Part shown: in pieces, positions 44,762-54,007 of the stretch
Layout: each line of letters starts with the position of its first letter
Position numbering within the stretch: the stretch's first letter is position 1
Source of the DNA: Pseudoalteromonas ruthenica
Lineage (GTDB): Bacteria > Pseudomonadota > Gammaproteobacteria > Enterobacterales > Alteromonadaceae
NCBI RefSeq assembly: GCF_008808095.1
Contig: NZ_CP023397.1
Coordinates: forward strand, 124,001-188,000
Direction of reading: 5' to 3'
Length of the DNA stretch: 64,000 bases
Notes under the pieces: model-generated
Told to the model about the DNA's origin: nothing
What the model saw: only the letters and a program-made list of their open reading frames with translations
Database searches by the model: none
Position numbers and translations under genes: made by a program

Positions 44762-44912
44762 GATTATCCTTAACAAAACAGTCCACAATAAGCGCGAGAG
44801 CGAGTCTTCCCACAAATGCTAAAGAGTATAGCTTAGACCCTAAAAAGTTCCTGCAAAAGATACATTTTATTTAACCGAGCTCAGTGTGCTAGCACAACCA
44901 GAATGCTTCTCA

Positions 44913-45329
44913 TCACTTGATAGCCGCTTGGCTTGGTTTTGAATAATCCACTAATAGTTCAACAACGTCGATGGCTTCGTTTTGTTGCAGTTGCATCATC
45001 TCAGCGGCTAAATCAATTTTATTTATGGGGGTTAAGCGATAATTATTCCCAGAGAGGCTGTTTATTTTATACCGAGCACGCAGCATGTCAGCGGGTAATG
45101 CTTGGCTGGTCACAACAATATCGCCTACCACCGTGCCATATTCACCTGTCGATACGTTGAATACCTTGTTTCCAGCCTGCAAGCGAGGGGTTTGCCAGCG
45201 AATCTTATCGCCGTTGTTGTTTAGCGTGTAAACAGCCGGTGTGGTTTTTTGTGCCGTGGAAGAAGTCGGCGCCTGAGGCATGCAACTGGTTAGCAATAGC
45301 GCGCTGAGTAGGAGGTAAATTGATCGCAT
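44913..45329 (-). CDS. Lipoprotein of unknown function
   Basis: The 138-residue protein has a lipoprotein signal MRSIYLLLSALLLTSC. The mature region is Thr/Ser/Gln-rich at first, then a compact beta-rich part (GEYGTVVGDIVVTSQALP, ARYKINSL, NYRLTPINKIDL). No family was recognised. It is divergent from the M36 protease gene, sharing a 77-bp promoter region with a 15-bp palindrome. Confidence 0.75.
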   Translation of the reverse strand: MRSIYLLLSALLLTSCMPQAPTSSTAQKTTPAVYTLNNNGDKIRWQTPRLQAGNKVFNVSTGEYGTVVGDIVVTSQALPADMLRARYKINSLSGNNYRLTPINKIDLAAEMMQLQQNEAIDVVELLVDYSKPSQAAIK

Positions 45330-45360
45330 TATTACTCCGACTGTGTATTAGTAATATGGT

Positions 45361-45375
45361 CTACCTTTAAGGTAG
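45361..45375. promoter_or_regulatory. 15-bp palindrome in the lipoprotein/M36 protease intergenic region
   Basis: CTACC-TTTAA-GGTAG lies about 32 bp upstream of the M36 ATG and the same distance from the divergent lipoprotein start. It could be an operator; the regulator is unknown. Confidence 0.3.
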
Positions 45376-45406
45376 CTCCGATTTAACCGCGAACGCAAGG
45401 TGACTT

Positions 45407-48400
45407 ATGGCTCAATCTCAACAACGCAGTAACTCTTTTAAATTAACGCGAACGGCATCAAGCGTTGCAGTTACTACTGCATTGAGCGCTGCTTTATTGA
45501 GTATGCCGCTAACGCTGCATGGCGCGCCACAACAGGCTGGCGAAGACCATTACCAAGCGGTGGTTAAGGCCGCAGCGCCGCTGGCAGTGGCGCAAAGAAG
45601 GCTAGCACAGCAACCAACGGCCAGTGGCCATCAATCTCATTTTGATAACACCCTAGAGCGCGCCACCTTCGTGTGGGGTCAAGCTAAGACGGTACCCGTC
45701 ACTGCCCAAGTCACAGATTTAAAAACCCGAGCACACACACATATGCAACGGCTCAGCGGCATCAGTGCGCTCAAATCATCTCAGGTGGATGTGCGCCTCA
45801 ATGACTGGCACGACATAAGTACTGGCGCTATCGTGGCGCGTTATCAGCAATTTGTGCAAGGTATTGAAGTATTTAATCGCCGCTACAGCGTTATGCTCAA
45901 CCGTCAAGGTAGCCTCGTTGCTGGCGCTGGATATTTTGCTGATGTACCGCAAAGCGCGCAGAACTTTACCGCCCTTGGCGCATTTTCGTCTGAGCAGGAG
46001 GCAGCTCTTAGGGCTATCGCCGAGCTCAGTGATGTGCCGGTACAACTCGATGCACGCCGTATTCGTCAAGGATATAACCATTTTGAAGTGCGCAGTGCCA
46101 GCGACCAGCAGCAGTTTGACAATGTGCGCGTGAAGGCGGTGTTCTATCCACTTGCCGATGAGTTGAAAGCTGCCCATTACGTTGAAGTGGAACGCAAACG
46201 CAGCGATTCACTGGAGAGTGATTACTTTGCTTATGTGATTGCCAGTGACACCGGTAAAGTGCTGTTTAAAAACAATTTGCACAGTCATGCCACGGAGTAT
46301 AACTACCGAGTTTACGCTGATATGCAAAGCGGCTATCCCCTAGAGGGGCCGCATGGTGATGTGATCCCCGCCGATGGACCGAATCAAACCGACGAAACCA
46401 CGATTCTAGCTGCACCACTGGTTACTCTTGCCTATTATTCGGCGATTTCAACTCAAGACCCATGGCTTAGCGAGAGTGCCACTCGCACCGAGGGTAACAA
46501 CGTTTTTGCTTATGCAGATATCAATGCTCCCCAAGGTTTTACCTCTGGCGATATCACCGCCGAGACGACCTCGGCGTTCACTTTTGACTATCCCATTGAT
46601 CCCGAATTAGCTCCGACTGCTGAAGGCAATGTAAAAGCGGCGGTGGTGAACCTCTTTTACATGAATAACTTTTTACATGATTTTTTTTACGACTATGGCT
46701 TTGATGAGGCCGCCGGGGTCGCTCAGCAAAATAATTATGGTCGAGGTGGCGCTGCTGGCGACCCGATAGAGGCGCAGGCACAAGATTACAGTGGTTTGAA
46801 TAACGCTAATATGGCCACCCCTGCAGATGGCGCCAGCCCAAGAATGCAAATGTATTTGTATAACTCCAAAGACGCCCAAGTTGGTCAGGATTTTGGTGTT
46901 ATCGGGCCGACGGGAATAGGCACTTTGAGCTCATCACAGCGCTCGGCCTTTGGCCCTTCAGAATTTGATATAACAGGCGAGCTTGCGCGCTTTAACGATG
47001 GCAACGATGTTGATTCAGGCAGTGTGTTTGATGGATGTGAGTCCGCTGCCGACCCCAGCACCTTGGCGAATAAAATCGCTATTATCGAGCGTGGCAGTTG
47101 TAACTTCACGGTGAAGGTTAAAAACGCACAAGATGCTGGTGCATTAGGCGCTATTGTTACTAACAATGTCGATGATGGCACCCCAGCCCCCATGGGCGGT
47201 GAGGACGCGACCGTCACCATTGGCAATATGGGCCTCAGCTTCGATGACGGCCAACAGCTGTATAATGCCATGCTGTTGGGCTCGGTCACGGTGCGAATGT
47301 TTAATACCAACCCGCTCAAAGATGGCACCTTTGATAACGGTATAATCGCTCATGAGTGGGGTCATTACATCAGTAACCGTTTGATTGGCAACGGCTCCGG
47401 GCTGGGTAACTTCCAAGGCCGTGCTATGGGCGAGGGCTGGGCAGATTTTCATTCACTGCTGTTTATTGCTAAAGCCAGTGATGCGCAAATTGCGGGTAAT
47501 AGCGACTTTACCAAGCCTTATGCTACCGGCACCTTTGTAGAGGATTTTTACTTCGGTATTCGTCGTGTTCCTTATACGCCGAACCAAGATATCAACCCAC
47601 TGAACTTTAGGCATATCACTGAAGGTGCAGGTGGCGACGTTGGTTTACCGCCTACCAGTGTCGCCTCACCTCATGCACCGGGTGAGCTATGGGCATCTGT
47701 GCTGTGGGATAGCTACGTGGCGTTGATTAATGAACATGGCTTTAGTGAGGCCCAACAACGCATGGCGCGCTATCTCGTTGCCGGGTATAAAATGACCCCG
47801 GTCTCTCCGCTTTACACCGAAGCACGAGATGCTTTATTAGCGGCCATTGCCGCAGAGGACGTCGACGACTATCGCCTCGCACTGAATGCCTTTGCCAACC
47901 GAGGGATGGGGCTGGGTGCGCAATCGCCTGAGCGTTTCAGTACTACTTTAGATGGCGTGGTCGAGTCCTATGAAACACAAGCGTCAGCATTTAGTGTCGA
48001 GCAAATAACGCTCGACCCCGAAGGAGTGAGCTTCTGTAGTGCCGATGGCTACCTTGATATTGGTGAAACCGGTACGCTGACGGTGCAAATCAGTAACACC
48101 GGAAGTGAAACGCTTAATAACATTCCTGTGCAATTTAGCGTCCTATCGCCGCAAGATGTAACCCTAGGCAATGGCGGTGAGAGTGAAGTGGTGTCCATTG
48201 AGCCCTTTGCCAGCGCTCAAAGCACGCCCATCGATGTGAGCTTAAATGGTGCTGATATCGCCTCGCCTTTACAGCTTCAAGTTAGCTTCCCCGATGATGG
48301 CGAGAGCGTGCAACGTCCCGAACCTATCACCCAGACGTTTACAGTAAATATTGCCTTTGCGGATGCGCCTCTCACCGATGGTAGTCAAAGTGACGACATG

Positions 48401-49420
48401 GAATTAGCGGCACTGAGTAAAGAGAACTTAGCGCTTTCTTTGCTCAAAGACACGGTGGGTTCTGAGCAAACATTAAGCTTTGATAATTCAGATATCATCG
48501 ACACCTTTGAACAAGGAGGTGTGCAGCTGGGCGAGCAAAGCTTATTTTTACGCAACAATAGTTTTGAGTCCGATGTGGCTCTGACTACGCGAGCGTTTAC
48601 GGTTGCTGAAGAGCAAGACTTTAGCGTCTCTTTTTGGCACTTCTATGCCCTAGAAGAGTTTTGGGATGGCGCGGTCGTTGAAGTGAACATCAATGATCAA
48701 GGTTGGCAAGATGTCACCGAGGCGGGAGGGCAGTTCGCTGTCGGCTATAATAGACAACTCAACCAGAACCCGGCTCAGTCGCTGCAACAGCGTCCTGTGT
48801 TTACTGGGCGCAATAGCACCGACAGCGTGTTTGGCAATATGGAAACCATTGATTTTGGCCAGCAACTGGCAGGTGAGCAAGTGCAATTGCGTTTTCGTAT
48901 CAGCTCCGATGGTAGCGTAGAAGATACCGGTTGGTGGATAGACAATGTCAGTATTGCGGGGATCAGCTCTGAGGTGTTTTATCAGGTTGTACCCGGCGAC
49001 GTGGAAGGGTGTGATAATCGTCCTCCTGTTATTGCGCAGATACCAGCTCAAAGTGTTGATGAGGGAGAGCAGGTCAGTATCAGCGCTGATGCGCAAGATG
49101 CTGACGGTGATACCTTGAGCTATCAATGGCAACAAACTGCTGGACCTGACGTGACTCTCAGCGCAGCTAACACGGCCACAGTCAGTTTTAATGCACCACA
49201 AGTCAGTGCGCAGCAAACCTTGGAATTCACCGTGACGGTGAGCGATGGCGAGCTGATTGCTCAGCAAGATGCGCAGGTGAGTGTCAATAACATCGCCGAG
49301 CCAGCTCCTGAACCCGAGCCTCAGCCCACGCCCTCAGCCAGTGATGAAGGTGGCAGTGGCTCCATGGGTGGTTGGGCATTATTGCTGCTCGCTATGCTAG
49401 GGCTACGGCGACAAAAATAA
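45407..49420 (+). CDS. Secreted M36 (fungalysin-type) metalloprotease with PA, PKD-like and GlyGly-CTERM domains
   Basis: The 1337-residue protein has an export signal (about 15-43) and an FTP-like propeptide (about 110-290). The M36 catalytic domain carries the zinc helix HEWGH at 649-653 and GEGWADF downstream. A protease-associated domain is inserted before it (about 545-625, IAIIERGSCNFTVKVKNAQD). C-terminal beta domains include a MAM/jelly-roll-like part (about 1020-1190) and a PKD/Ig-like repeat (about 1205-1300, PPVIAQIPAQSVDEGEQVSI). A Pro/Glu linker follows, then GGSGSMGGWALLLLAMLGLRRQK, read in two parts as a GlyGly-CTERM sorting tail handled by rhombosortase. It degrades extracellular protein. 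Confidence 0.92.
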   Translation: MAQSQQRSNSFKLTRTASSVAVTTALSAALLSMPLTLHGAPQQAGEDHYQAVVKAAAPLAVAQRRLAQQPTASGHQSHFDNTLERATFVWGQAKTVPVTAQVTDLKTRAHTHMQRLSGISALKSSQVDVRLNDWHDISTGAIVARYQQFVQGIEVFNRRYSVMLNRQGSLVAGAGYFADVPQSAQNFTALGAFSSEQEAALRAIAELSDVPVQLDARRIRQGYNHFEVRSASDQQQFDNVRVKAVFYPLADELKAAHYVEVERKRSDSLESDYFAYVIASDTGKVLFKNNLHSHATEYNYRVYADMQSGYPLEGPHGDVIPADGPNQTDETTILAAPLVTLAYYSAISTQDPWLSESATRTEGNNVFAYADINAPQGFTSGDITAETTSAFTFDYPIDPELAPTAEGNVKAAVVNLFYMNNFLHDFFYDYGFDEAAGVAQQNNYGRGGAAGDPIEAQAQDYSGLNNANMATPADGASPRMQMYLYNSKDAQVGQDFGVIGPTGIGTLSSSQRSAFGPSEFDITGELARFNDGNDVDSGSVFDGCESAADPSTLANKIAIIERGSCNFTVKVKNAQDAGALGAIVTNNVDDGTPAPMGGEDATVTIGNMGLSFDDGQQLYNAMLLGSVTVRMFNTNPLKDGTFDNGIIAHEWGHYISNRLIGNGSGLGNFQGRAMGEGWADFHSLLFIAKASDAQIAGNSDFTKPYATGTFVEDFYFGIRRVPYTPNQDINPLNFRHITEGAGGDVGLPPTSVASPHAPGELWASVLWDSYVALINEHGFSEAQQRMARYLVAGYKMTPVSPLYTEARDALLAAIAAEDVDDYRLALNAFANRGMGLGAQSPERFSTTLDGVVESYETQASAFSVEQITLDPEGVSFCSADGYLDIGETGTLTVQISNTGSETLNNIPVQFSVLSPQDVTLGNGGESEVVSIEPFASAQSTPIDVSLNGADIASPLQLQVSFPDDGESVQRPEPITQTFTVNIAFADAPLTDGSQSDDMELAALSKENLALSLLKDTVGSEQTLSFDNSDIIDTFEQGGVQLGEQSLFLRNNSFESDVALTTRAFTVAEEQDFSVSFWHFYALEEFWDGAVVEVNINDQGWQDVTEAGGQFAVGYNRQLNQNPAQSLQQRPVFTGRNSTDSVFGNMETIDFGQQLAGEQVQLRFRISSDGSVEDTGWWIDNVSIAGISSEVFYQVVPGDVEGCDNRPPVIAQIPAQSVDEGEQVSISADAQDADGDTLSYQWQQTAGPDVTLSAANTATVSFNAPQVSAQQTLEFTVTVSDGELIAQQDAQVSVNNIAEPAPEPEPQPTPSASDEGGSGSMGGWALLLLAMLGLRRQK

Positions 49421-49440
49421 GGGCGCGATTAGCACTTATA

Positions 49441-49466
49441 AGGCCACCTCCCGGTGGCTTTTTTTT
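49441..49466 (+). terminator. Rho-independent terminator after the M36 gene
   Basis: GCCACC-TCCC-GGTGGC (49443-49458) followed by eight T residues. The rest of the stretch up to 49743 shows no gene; it presumably carries the trypsin promoter. Confidence 0.93.
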
Positions 49467-49743
49467 GCTTATTCGCATAGAACTTCAGCCTATTTTCCCA
49501 ACTCATGGGACTGGTCTAAGCTGCGCTAAGTGTAAATTTTTAGATACGCACGCGTGTAGTAAAGGCTTGTTAGGCAAATAAAAGAATGACGCAAAGTTTT
49601 GATATAACATAATAATTACATGAAATTTAAATGCAGCGTGAACAACAGGAGTGATACGCTTGAATAATATTCAATAACAAAAAATTTACATTGTTGTTTT
49701 CGTACCTATATTGATACTTGAAACTAACAAGGAGACCAAGGTA

Positions 49744-51084
49744 ATGAAAACAACAACCCTCAACCCCGTTCAACGAGCTCTGGCCTGCGCTGGGGTGACC
49801 GTAGTTATGCTTACTAGTGCAGCAGCGCATGCTCAACAACACCTCGATGGGCCGGGACAAGTGAGCCCTCTTATTGTCGGCGGCAATCCTGCTAACACCG
49901 CAGATTGGCCCTTTTTCACTCAGCTATTATCACGTTATGGTAGCTCTCCCTTTTGTGGCGCGAGCTACATCGGAGATGGCTATGTATTAACGGCAGCGCA
50001 CTGTGTTGATGGCAGCTCAGCTTCCTCGTTGAATGTAAAAGTAGCGGGGTTTAGCAGCGGCGGCAGTGATGGCGATCGTATTGGCGTGTCGCAAGTATAC
50101 GTACATCCTAACTTCGCCTCAGTGTCAACGGGATACGATGTGGCGCTATTAAAGCTGGCGCGTCTTCCAAATCAAGGTCAGGCGGTAACCATGGCACAGG
50201 GGTCGATAGGTCAGTACGCTAATAATGGTGATTTACTCACCGTTGCAGGTTTAGGGCGCTTAAGTGAAGGTGGCTCGTCACCGAGTACCTTATATGAAGT
50301 AGATGTACCGCTGGTGTCCGATAGTGTGTGTCGCCAATCCGGGGGCTCTTATAACAATGTCGGCGCAACCCAGTTTTGTGCTGGTTATTCGCAAGGACAA
50401 AAAGATGCCTGTCAGGGTGACAGCGGTGGCCCTATTGTTATTAATTCCGGTGGGCAAAGGGTGCAGCTTGGTATCGTAAGTTGGGGGATCGGGTGCGCCA
50501 GACCAAACAACTACGGGGTGTACGCTGATGTCGCTGACTTACGCAGTTGGATTGATGGGATAACCGGTGGCTCAGGCTCACCGACAGTGTTTTTATCGTA
50601 TACAGAAAACGAATCATTGGGTAATTTCACCTTGGGAGAGACGCAACAGCACACCTTCACCATTACCAACACAGGCAGCAGCGCCGTCACTTTCAACACC
50701 GTGAGCCTATCAAGCGCTGGTGTGGCATCAACGGTTGTCAAAGCGCAAGATAGCTGCAGCGCTGCAACACTGCCAGCGAATCAAAGTTGTAGCGTTGGTG
50801 TTGAATTTGGTGCCTCAGCTGCTGGGAGTTTGGGTGTGACGCTTGATTTCAGTGTCGAGCAGAGTCCACGCCAATACAGCGCGGCAATTTCGGCTAACGC
50901 AGTGGATGGCGGCAGCGTCTGTAAAGGTAATTGGGACGCTAATACCATTTACTATCGTCGTGATCAGGTCACGTACAATGGCTATCGCTATCAGGCACGC
51001 TGGTGGACACAAGGAGATGTCCCCTCAGAATCAGGTCCATGGGGTGTGTGGCGCCGAATCGGCTCTGATCCCGCCTGCCAATAA
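49744..51084 (+). CDS. Secreted trypsin-like S1 protease with C-terminal chitin-binding module
   Basis: The 446-residue protein starts at the ATG at 49744 (AAGGAG just upstream) with a signal peptide ending AHAQ. IVGGNPAN marks the activation site. The catalytic triad is H86 (TAAHC), D132 (YDVALLKL) and S227 (GDSGGPIV), with CAGY and GIVSWGIGCA as in trypsins. A choice-of-anchor/Hydin-like Ig domain follows (about 285-385, HTFTITNTGSSAVTF). A CBM5/12-type module (about 396-446) has the aromatic set W-Y-Y-Y-W-W (NWDANTIYYRRDQV, YQARWWTQGD). The module suggests binding to chitin or a similar polymer while cutting associated protein. Confidence 0.92.
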   Translation: MKTTTLNPVQRALACAGVTVVMLTSAAAHAQQHLDGPGQVSPLIVGGNPANTADWPFFTQLLSRYGSSPFCGASYIGDGYVLTAAHCVDGSSASSLNVKVAGFSSGGSDGDRIGVSQVYVHPNFASVSTGYDVALLKLARLPNQGQAVTMAQGSIGQYANNGDLLTVAGLGRLSEGGSSPSTLYEVDVPLVSDSVCRQSGGSYNNVGATQFCAGYSQGQKDACQGDSGGPIVINSGGQRVQLGIVSWGIGCARPNNYGVYADVADLRSWIDGITGGSGSPTVFLSYTENESLGNFTLGETQQHTFTITNTGSSAVTFNTVSLSSAGVASTVVKAQDSCSAATLPANQSCSVGVEFGASAAGSLGVTLDFSVEQSPRQYSAAISANAVDGGSVCKGNWDANTIYYRRDQVTYNGYRYQARWWTQGDVPSESGPWGVWRRIGSDPACQ

Positions 51085-51094
51085 TACGCCCACC

Positions 51095-51120
51095 AAAAAG
51101 GCCATAATCATGGCCTTTTT
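51095..51120 (+). terminator. Rho-independent terminator after the trypsin gene
   Basis: AAAAAGGCCAT (51095-51105), loop AATC, ATGGCCTTTTT (51110-51120): a perfect 11-bp stem with a terminal T tract. It insulates the following operon. Confidence 0.93.
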
Positions 51121-51135
51121 ATATTTTTAAGCACA

Positions 51136-51168
51136 CTTAAGGTTTACTTAAGGTTGGCTCACTAACTT
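51136..51168 (+). promoter_or_regulatory. Perfect PmrA/QseB-type box and -10 element for the nine-gene operon
   Basis: CTTAAG (51136-51141), GTTTA, CTTAAG (51147-51152) is an exact direct repeat fitting the PmrA-box consensus. After 10 bp comes TAACTT (51163-51168), a plausible -10 with the spacing usual for PmrA-activated promoters that have no good -35. The operon itself encodes a PmrA/QseB-like response regulator, so positive autoregulation is likely. Confidence 0.72.
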
Positions 51169-51200
51169 GATTCCATAGCATAAGTAAAACGAGATAGGTT

Positions 51201-51890
51201 ATGGAGTCGATAGCGTTAAATCACCAACAGCGGCATGCGCCAGAGTCGCTGGATACGTCAAACAGACCTCTGTCTACCGGGTATTTTACGGCCACGTTAG
51301 AGCACCATCAGTATAAGGTGTTATGTACGCGGATCCGTCAAGGTTTTGCCAAGCACTATGATGCGGATATCAACCAATTTATGCCGTTATTGGTTTGTTT
51401 GGTGACTACCAAAGAGCGCTATTGTTGTTTCGGCCTACGCAGTGCCAATGAGCTCTTGTTTATAGAGAACTATCTGCCTCGGCCTTTGTCGTCATATCTT
51501 AAGCAGTGGCAGATAGCGCCGCAGCAATGTGTAGAAATGGGTAACTTAGTGTCGACACACAGCGAGACTACATTATCTCACTTTGTGATCCTTGCTAAGG
51601 CGTTGAAACAAGCACATAAAAAAAGCCTACTTTTTTGCGCCACGGCCCACATACGCGCTTTACTATCGCGGATCGGGGCACCGTTTGAGGTTGTGTGCGA
51701 CGCTCAACCCGAATGTTTAAGCGATCAGGGGCGATGTTGGGGAAGTTATTACTTTAACCGCCCTCAAGTATGTCGCGTCGATATAGATTCTGTGTGTAAG
51801 TACATAGATAACACGCCTAAGTTACAAACACTGGCCAACAGCCTAAGTGAGGAAGTGAGTACCCTAGCTTGGCAGGGGAAAATGCTATGA
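51201..51890 (+). CDS. Thermostable hemolysin family protein (GNAT-like)
   Basis: The 229-residue protein has no signal peptide. It matches the T_hemolysin family: YKVLCTRIRQGFAKHYDADI, FMPLLVCLVTTKERYCCFGL, FIENYLPRPL and VEMGNLVSTHSE. The order of beta strands and the central L-x-F-C-A-T-A-H-I-R-A-L-L-x-R-I-G segment resemble GNAT/LuxI-type acyltransferases. The hemolysin name is historical and a cytoplasmic acyl- or aminoacyl-transferase is more plausible (inference). It is the first gene of the nine-gene operon. Its last codon overlaps the start of the next gene (ATGA), so the two are translationally coupled. Confidence 0.83.
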   Translation: MESIALNHQQRHAPESLDTSNRPLSTGYFTATLEHHQYKVLCTRIRQGFAKHYDADINQFMPLLVCLVTTKERYCCFGLRSANELLFIENYLPRPLSSYLKQWQIAPQQCVEMGNLVSTHSETTLSHFVILAKALKQAHKKSLLFCATAHIRALLSRIGAPFEVVCDAQPECLSDQGRCWGSYYFNRPQVCRVDIDSVCKYIDNTPKLQTLANSLSEEVSTLAWQGKML

Positions 51891-54007
51891 ATCACAAGTT
51901 ATGGCCGTTGCCACCAGGCAGCCACATTAGTGACGAGCATACCAGCTTAACAGCTAAACAGCTCGAGCTTGCGGTATACCAGCTAGCACAGCAGCTAAGC
52001 AAAATGTCAGCGCGATGTATCGCATTAGAGCTAGATAATGGCGTACCGTGGATGGTATTGGATTTGGCCATGCAGCAAGCAGGTATTGTCGCGTTGCCGC
52101 TCCCTGCGTTTTTTACCCCACAACAGCGCCAGCATGCCCTAGGTACTGCTCAGCCAGATTATGTGCTCAGCGATTCTTGTCATCAAGGTCAATCACTGTG
52201 GGTGGCAGGCACTGAATTGCGACTGACAAAGCTTGAGTATAAGCAGCAAGCTCAGGCCTTTCCTAAGAACACCCAGAAGATCACTTTTACATCGGGCTCT
52301 ACTGGCAACCCAAAAGGGGTGTGTTTGAGCAACAAACAGCTCATTCAAGTTGCCAATTCGCTCGTGCAACGCACGGCCCTGAGTCGGGCGAAACATTTGT
52401 GTTTACTTCCCCTCGCGGTATTGCTTGAAAATGTGGCAGGTATGTATGCGCCCTTACTGATGGGAGGGCAAGTGCATGCGCCAAGTTTAAGAACACTTGG
52501 ATTCGATGGTATCGAGCTTGTACAACCACAGCGGCTGTTGACCTATATCAGCACCTTTGCACCACACTCGTTGATCCTTGTTCCAGAGTTGCTTAAGGGG
52601 TTAGTGCAAGGGGCAGAGAATGGCTGGCAAGTGCCTACGTCATTGCAGTTTATCGCTGTGGGTGGGGCCAAAGTCAGTGCCAAACTCATCGCACGCGCAA
52701 GGCAATTGGGTCTGCCTGTTTATCAGGGATATGGCCTTTCTGAGGCCGGGTCGGTGGTGAGCCTTGCAACGAAGGGCAGCAATAACTTACACAGTGTCGG
52801 CCGGCCTCTAGAACATGTTGAATATCATATTGAAGATGACGAGTTATGTCTTGTCGCACCTCATTTTTTGGGATATCTCGGCGAGCCACACCCTACCGAG
52901 CAACACTATCGAACTGGCGATCTCGTGCGCGTGGAAAAGGGTGAGTTATTTATTGTCGGTCGAAAAAGTAACCGCCTTATTTTAGCGAATGGCCGCAATG
53001 TTTCCCCAGAGTGGCCGGAGTCTGAACTGTTAAACCAAACTGCAGTTACTCAGGCTGTGGTCTTTGGCGAGGCTCAAGCGCACCTTGTGGCGTTGTTGTG
53101 GGCGCCTGAAAATGTATCCGACCAGCAATTAAACAGCGCACTAGCGCGTGTCAATAAAGCACTGCCAAGTTATGCGCAAATCATGCGTTACCACCGCCTT
53201 GCAACTCCTTTATCGGTGGACGCTGGACACCTAAGTGCTAACCATCGGCCAAAACGCGCCGCCATCGCGCACGCATTCAGCGATATTTTAAATGATTTAT
53301 ACCAGGAGCAACCCAAAATGACCTTCTTTGAACAGCTAGTGGCGAAAACCGAGGCACAACGTCAATATTTATTGTCAGCGCCGATTATTAGTGAAGCATT
53401 GGCCGGTAAGGTGAGCTTAGATCAGTACGTCGCCTTTTTGACCCAAGCTTATCATCACGTAAAGCACACCGTGCCGTTACTTATGGCCTGTGGTGCACGC
53501 GTCCCTGAACACAAGGAGTGGCTACGAGACGCGCTCGCCGAATACATTGAGGAAGAATTGGGGCATCAAGAATGGATACTCAATGATATTGCTGCTTGCG
53601 GCTTTGATAAAGAGCAAGCCCGGGCTAGTAAGCCGGCTATGGCGACAGAGCTGATGGTGAGTTATGCCTACGACACCATAGCGCGAAACAATCCGCTTGG
53701 ATTTTTTGGCATGGTGCATGTATTGGAGGGAACCTCGATAGCACTTGCAGACTCTGCTGCAAGCGAAATAAAAACGTCATTGGCGCTGCCACAAAAGGCG
53801 TTTACTTATCTCACCTCCCATGGCGCCTTAGACCTAGAACATGTGAAGTTTTTTCAGGGGCTTATGAATCGTATTACCGATGCAGATGATCAACATGCGA
53901 TCATCCATGCGGCGCAGCGCTTTTACCACCTTTATGGGAATATCTTTCACTCTTTGAGTGCAGAGCACGGTCTTGCCAAAATCCGTGGCCAGCAGGTGAG
54001 CGCATGA
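51887..54007 (+). CDS. Acyl-adenylating enzyme fused to haem-oxygenase-like diiron oxidase (HDO)
   Basis: The protein has about 706 residues. Residues 1-465 are an AMP-binding enzyme: TFTSGSTGNPKGVCLSN (P-loop), YQGYGLSEAGSVVSL and RTGDLVRVEKGELFIVGRKSN. Residues 478-706 form a TenA/HDO-type helical domain. Its diiron ligands match UndA and SznF in spacing: E557-x2-H560 (EELGH), E614 (VLEGT), and H645-x3-D649-x2-H652 (HGALDLEH). The domain start (ATG at 53318) has its own AGGAG, suggesting a fused gene pair or internal initiation. Characterised HDOs decarboxylate fatty acids or cleave and oxidise C-N bonds. The product here is unknown. ATGA overlaps link it to both neighbours. Confidence 0.85.
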   Translation: MNHKLWPLPPGSHISDEHTSLTAKQLELAVYQLAQQLSKMSARCIALELDNGVPWMVLDLAMQQAGIVALPLPAFFTPQQRQHALGTAQPDYVLSDSCHQGQSLWVAGTELRLTKLEYKQQAQAFPKNTQKITFTSGSTGNPKGVCLSNKQLIQVANSLVQRTALSRAKHLCLLPLAVLLENVAGMYAPLLMGGQVHAPSLRTLGFDGIELVQPQRLLTYISTFAPHSLILVPELLKGLVQGAENGWQVPTSLQFIAVGGAKVSAKLIARARQLGLPVYQGYGLSEAGSVVSLATKGSNNLHSVGRPLEHVEYHIEDDELCLVAPHFLGYLGEPHPTEQHYRTGDLVRVEKGELFIVGRKSNRLILANGRNVSPEWPESELLNQTAVTQAVVFGEAQAHLVALLWAPENVSDQQLNSALARVNKALPSYAQIMRYHRLATPLSVDAGHLSANHRPKRAAIAHAFSDILNDLYQEQPKMTFFEQLVAKTEAQRQYLLSAPIISEALAGKVSLDQYVAFLTQAYHHVKHTVPLLMACGARVPEHKEWLRDALAEYIEEELGHQEWILNDIAACGFDKEQARASKPAMATELMVSYAYDTIARNNPLGFFGMVHVLEGTSIALADSAASEIKTSLALPQKAFTYLTSHGALDLEHVKFFQGLMNRITDADDQHAIIHAAQRFYHLYGNIFHSLSAEHGLAKIRGQQVSA

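Noticed and set aside
51201..51890. Reading the 'thermostable hemolysin' as a pore-forming toxin
   Set aside because: There is no signal peptide or membrane-active segment, it is translationally coupled to biosynthetic enzymes, and its pattern resembles a GNAT-type fold.
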